A stretch of DNA of 6,163 bases. It comes from Clostridia bacterium. GTDB taxonomy: Bacteria > Bacillota > Clostridia > Christensenellales > Aristaeellaceae. A model generated the notes under the pieces. It did no database searches. It had not been told where the DNA came from and was given only the letters and a program-made list of their open reading frames with translations. A program made the position numbers and the translations under genes. The stretch is from NCBI GenBank assembly GCA_016297535.1, contig JAEDGL010000142.1, positions 1 to 6,163 on the forward strand, written 5' to 3'. Numbering within the stretch: position 1 is the stretch's first letter; every line of letters starts with the position of its first letter. This document shows positions 6,141 to 6,163 of this stretch, one piece after another.

Positions 6141-6163
6141 ATGGCACGCAACAAATTTGACGT
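6141..6163 (+). CDS. Start of next gene, probably partner ABC exporter half (partial, cut by window)
   Basis: An ATG at 6141 lies one base after the exporter TAA and is preceded by AGGAGG (6126-6131) with 9 bases spacing, so a second gene clearly starts here. Only the residues MARNKFD are visible. The short hydrophilic start and the tight coupling to a degenerate ABC half suggest the second subunit of a heterodimeric exporter, expected to carry the canonical catalytic Glu and switch His. The identity is inferred from context because no domain is visible. Confidence 0.7.

Overview
The window looks like a moderately GC-rich Gram-positive genome, most likely a gut-type Clostridia. This is inferred from strong AGGAG-type Shine-Dalgarno sites before every gene except araC, sigma-A-like promoters, the protein families present (AraC regulator, GPH sugar symporter, PIG-L deacetylase, DUF2268 metalloprotease, split ABC exporter), and the hairpin-rich intergenic DNA. 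No mobile element, RNA gene or CRISPR array was recognised. Assignment to a genus is not possible from sequence reading alone.

Layout, left to right. Bases 1-253 carry no gene. They hold a run of strong inverted repeats, three of which share the same apical GCTGCG, plus a terminator-like hairpin behind the leftward genes. Bases 254-4270 are four leftward genes in transcription order: an AraC-family regulator (4270-3425), a GPH/MelB-type sugar:cation symporter (3348-1870), a PIG-L/LmbE deacetylase (1873-1109) and a DUF2268 putative zinc protease (1096-254). The last three are tightly packed: an ATGA overlap between symporter and deacetylase, then 12 bases between the deacetylase stop and the protease start, with the Shine-Dalgarno overlapping that stop. 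They are almost certainly one translationally coupled operon. Bases 4271-4399 are a compact divergent control region. Bases 4400-6139 encode a rightward ABC exporter half-transporter (TMD-NBD), followed one base later by the start of a second gene (6141 onward, cut by the window), probably its heterodimer partner.

How it may work together. The AraC protein has an N-terminal cupin-like sensor and a C-terminal double helix-turn-helix, and lies next to a sugar symporter, so it probably senses an imported glycoside or sugar. The symporter would bring a sugar, possibly N-acetylated, into the cytosol, and the PIG-L enzyme could remove an acetyl group. No glycosidase is visible, so the substrate is unknown. 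The divergent exporter has a degenerate nucleotide site (Asp for the catalytic Glu, Gln for the switch His), as in heterodimeric exporters such as TM287/288, LmrCD and BmrCD. It may share regulation with araC because the two promoters physically overlap.

Most of the window is ordinary metabolic and transport DNA. The items most worth a second look are the shared-tip hairpin array, the overlapping divergent promoters with a 12-bp-period direct repeat, and the unusual symporter-deacetylase-metalloprotease operon. No clearly new defence or mobile system was seen.
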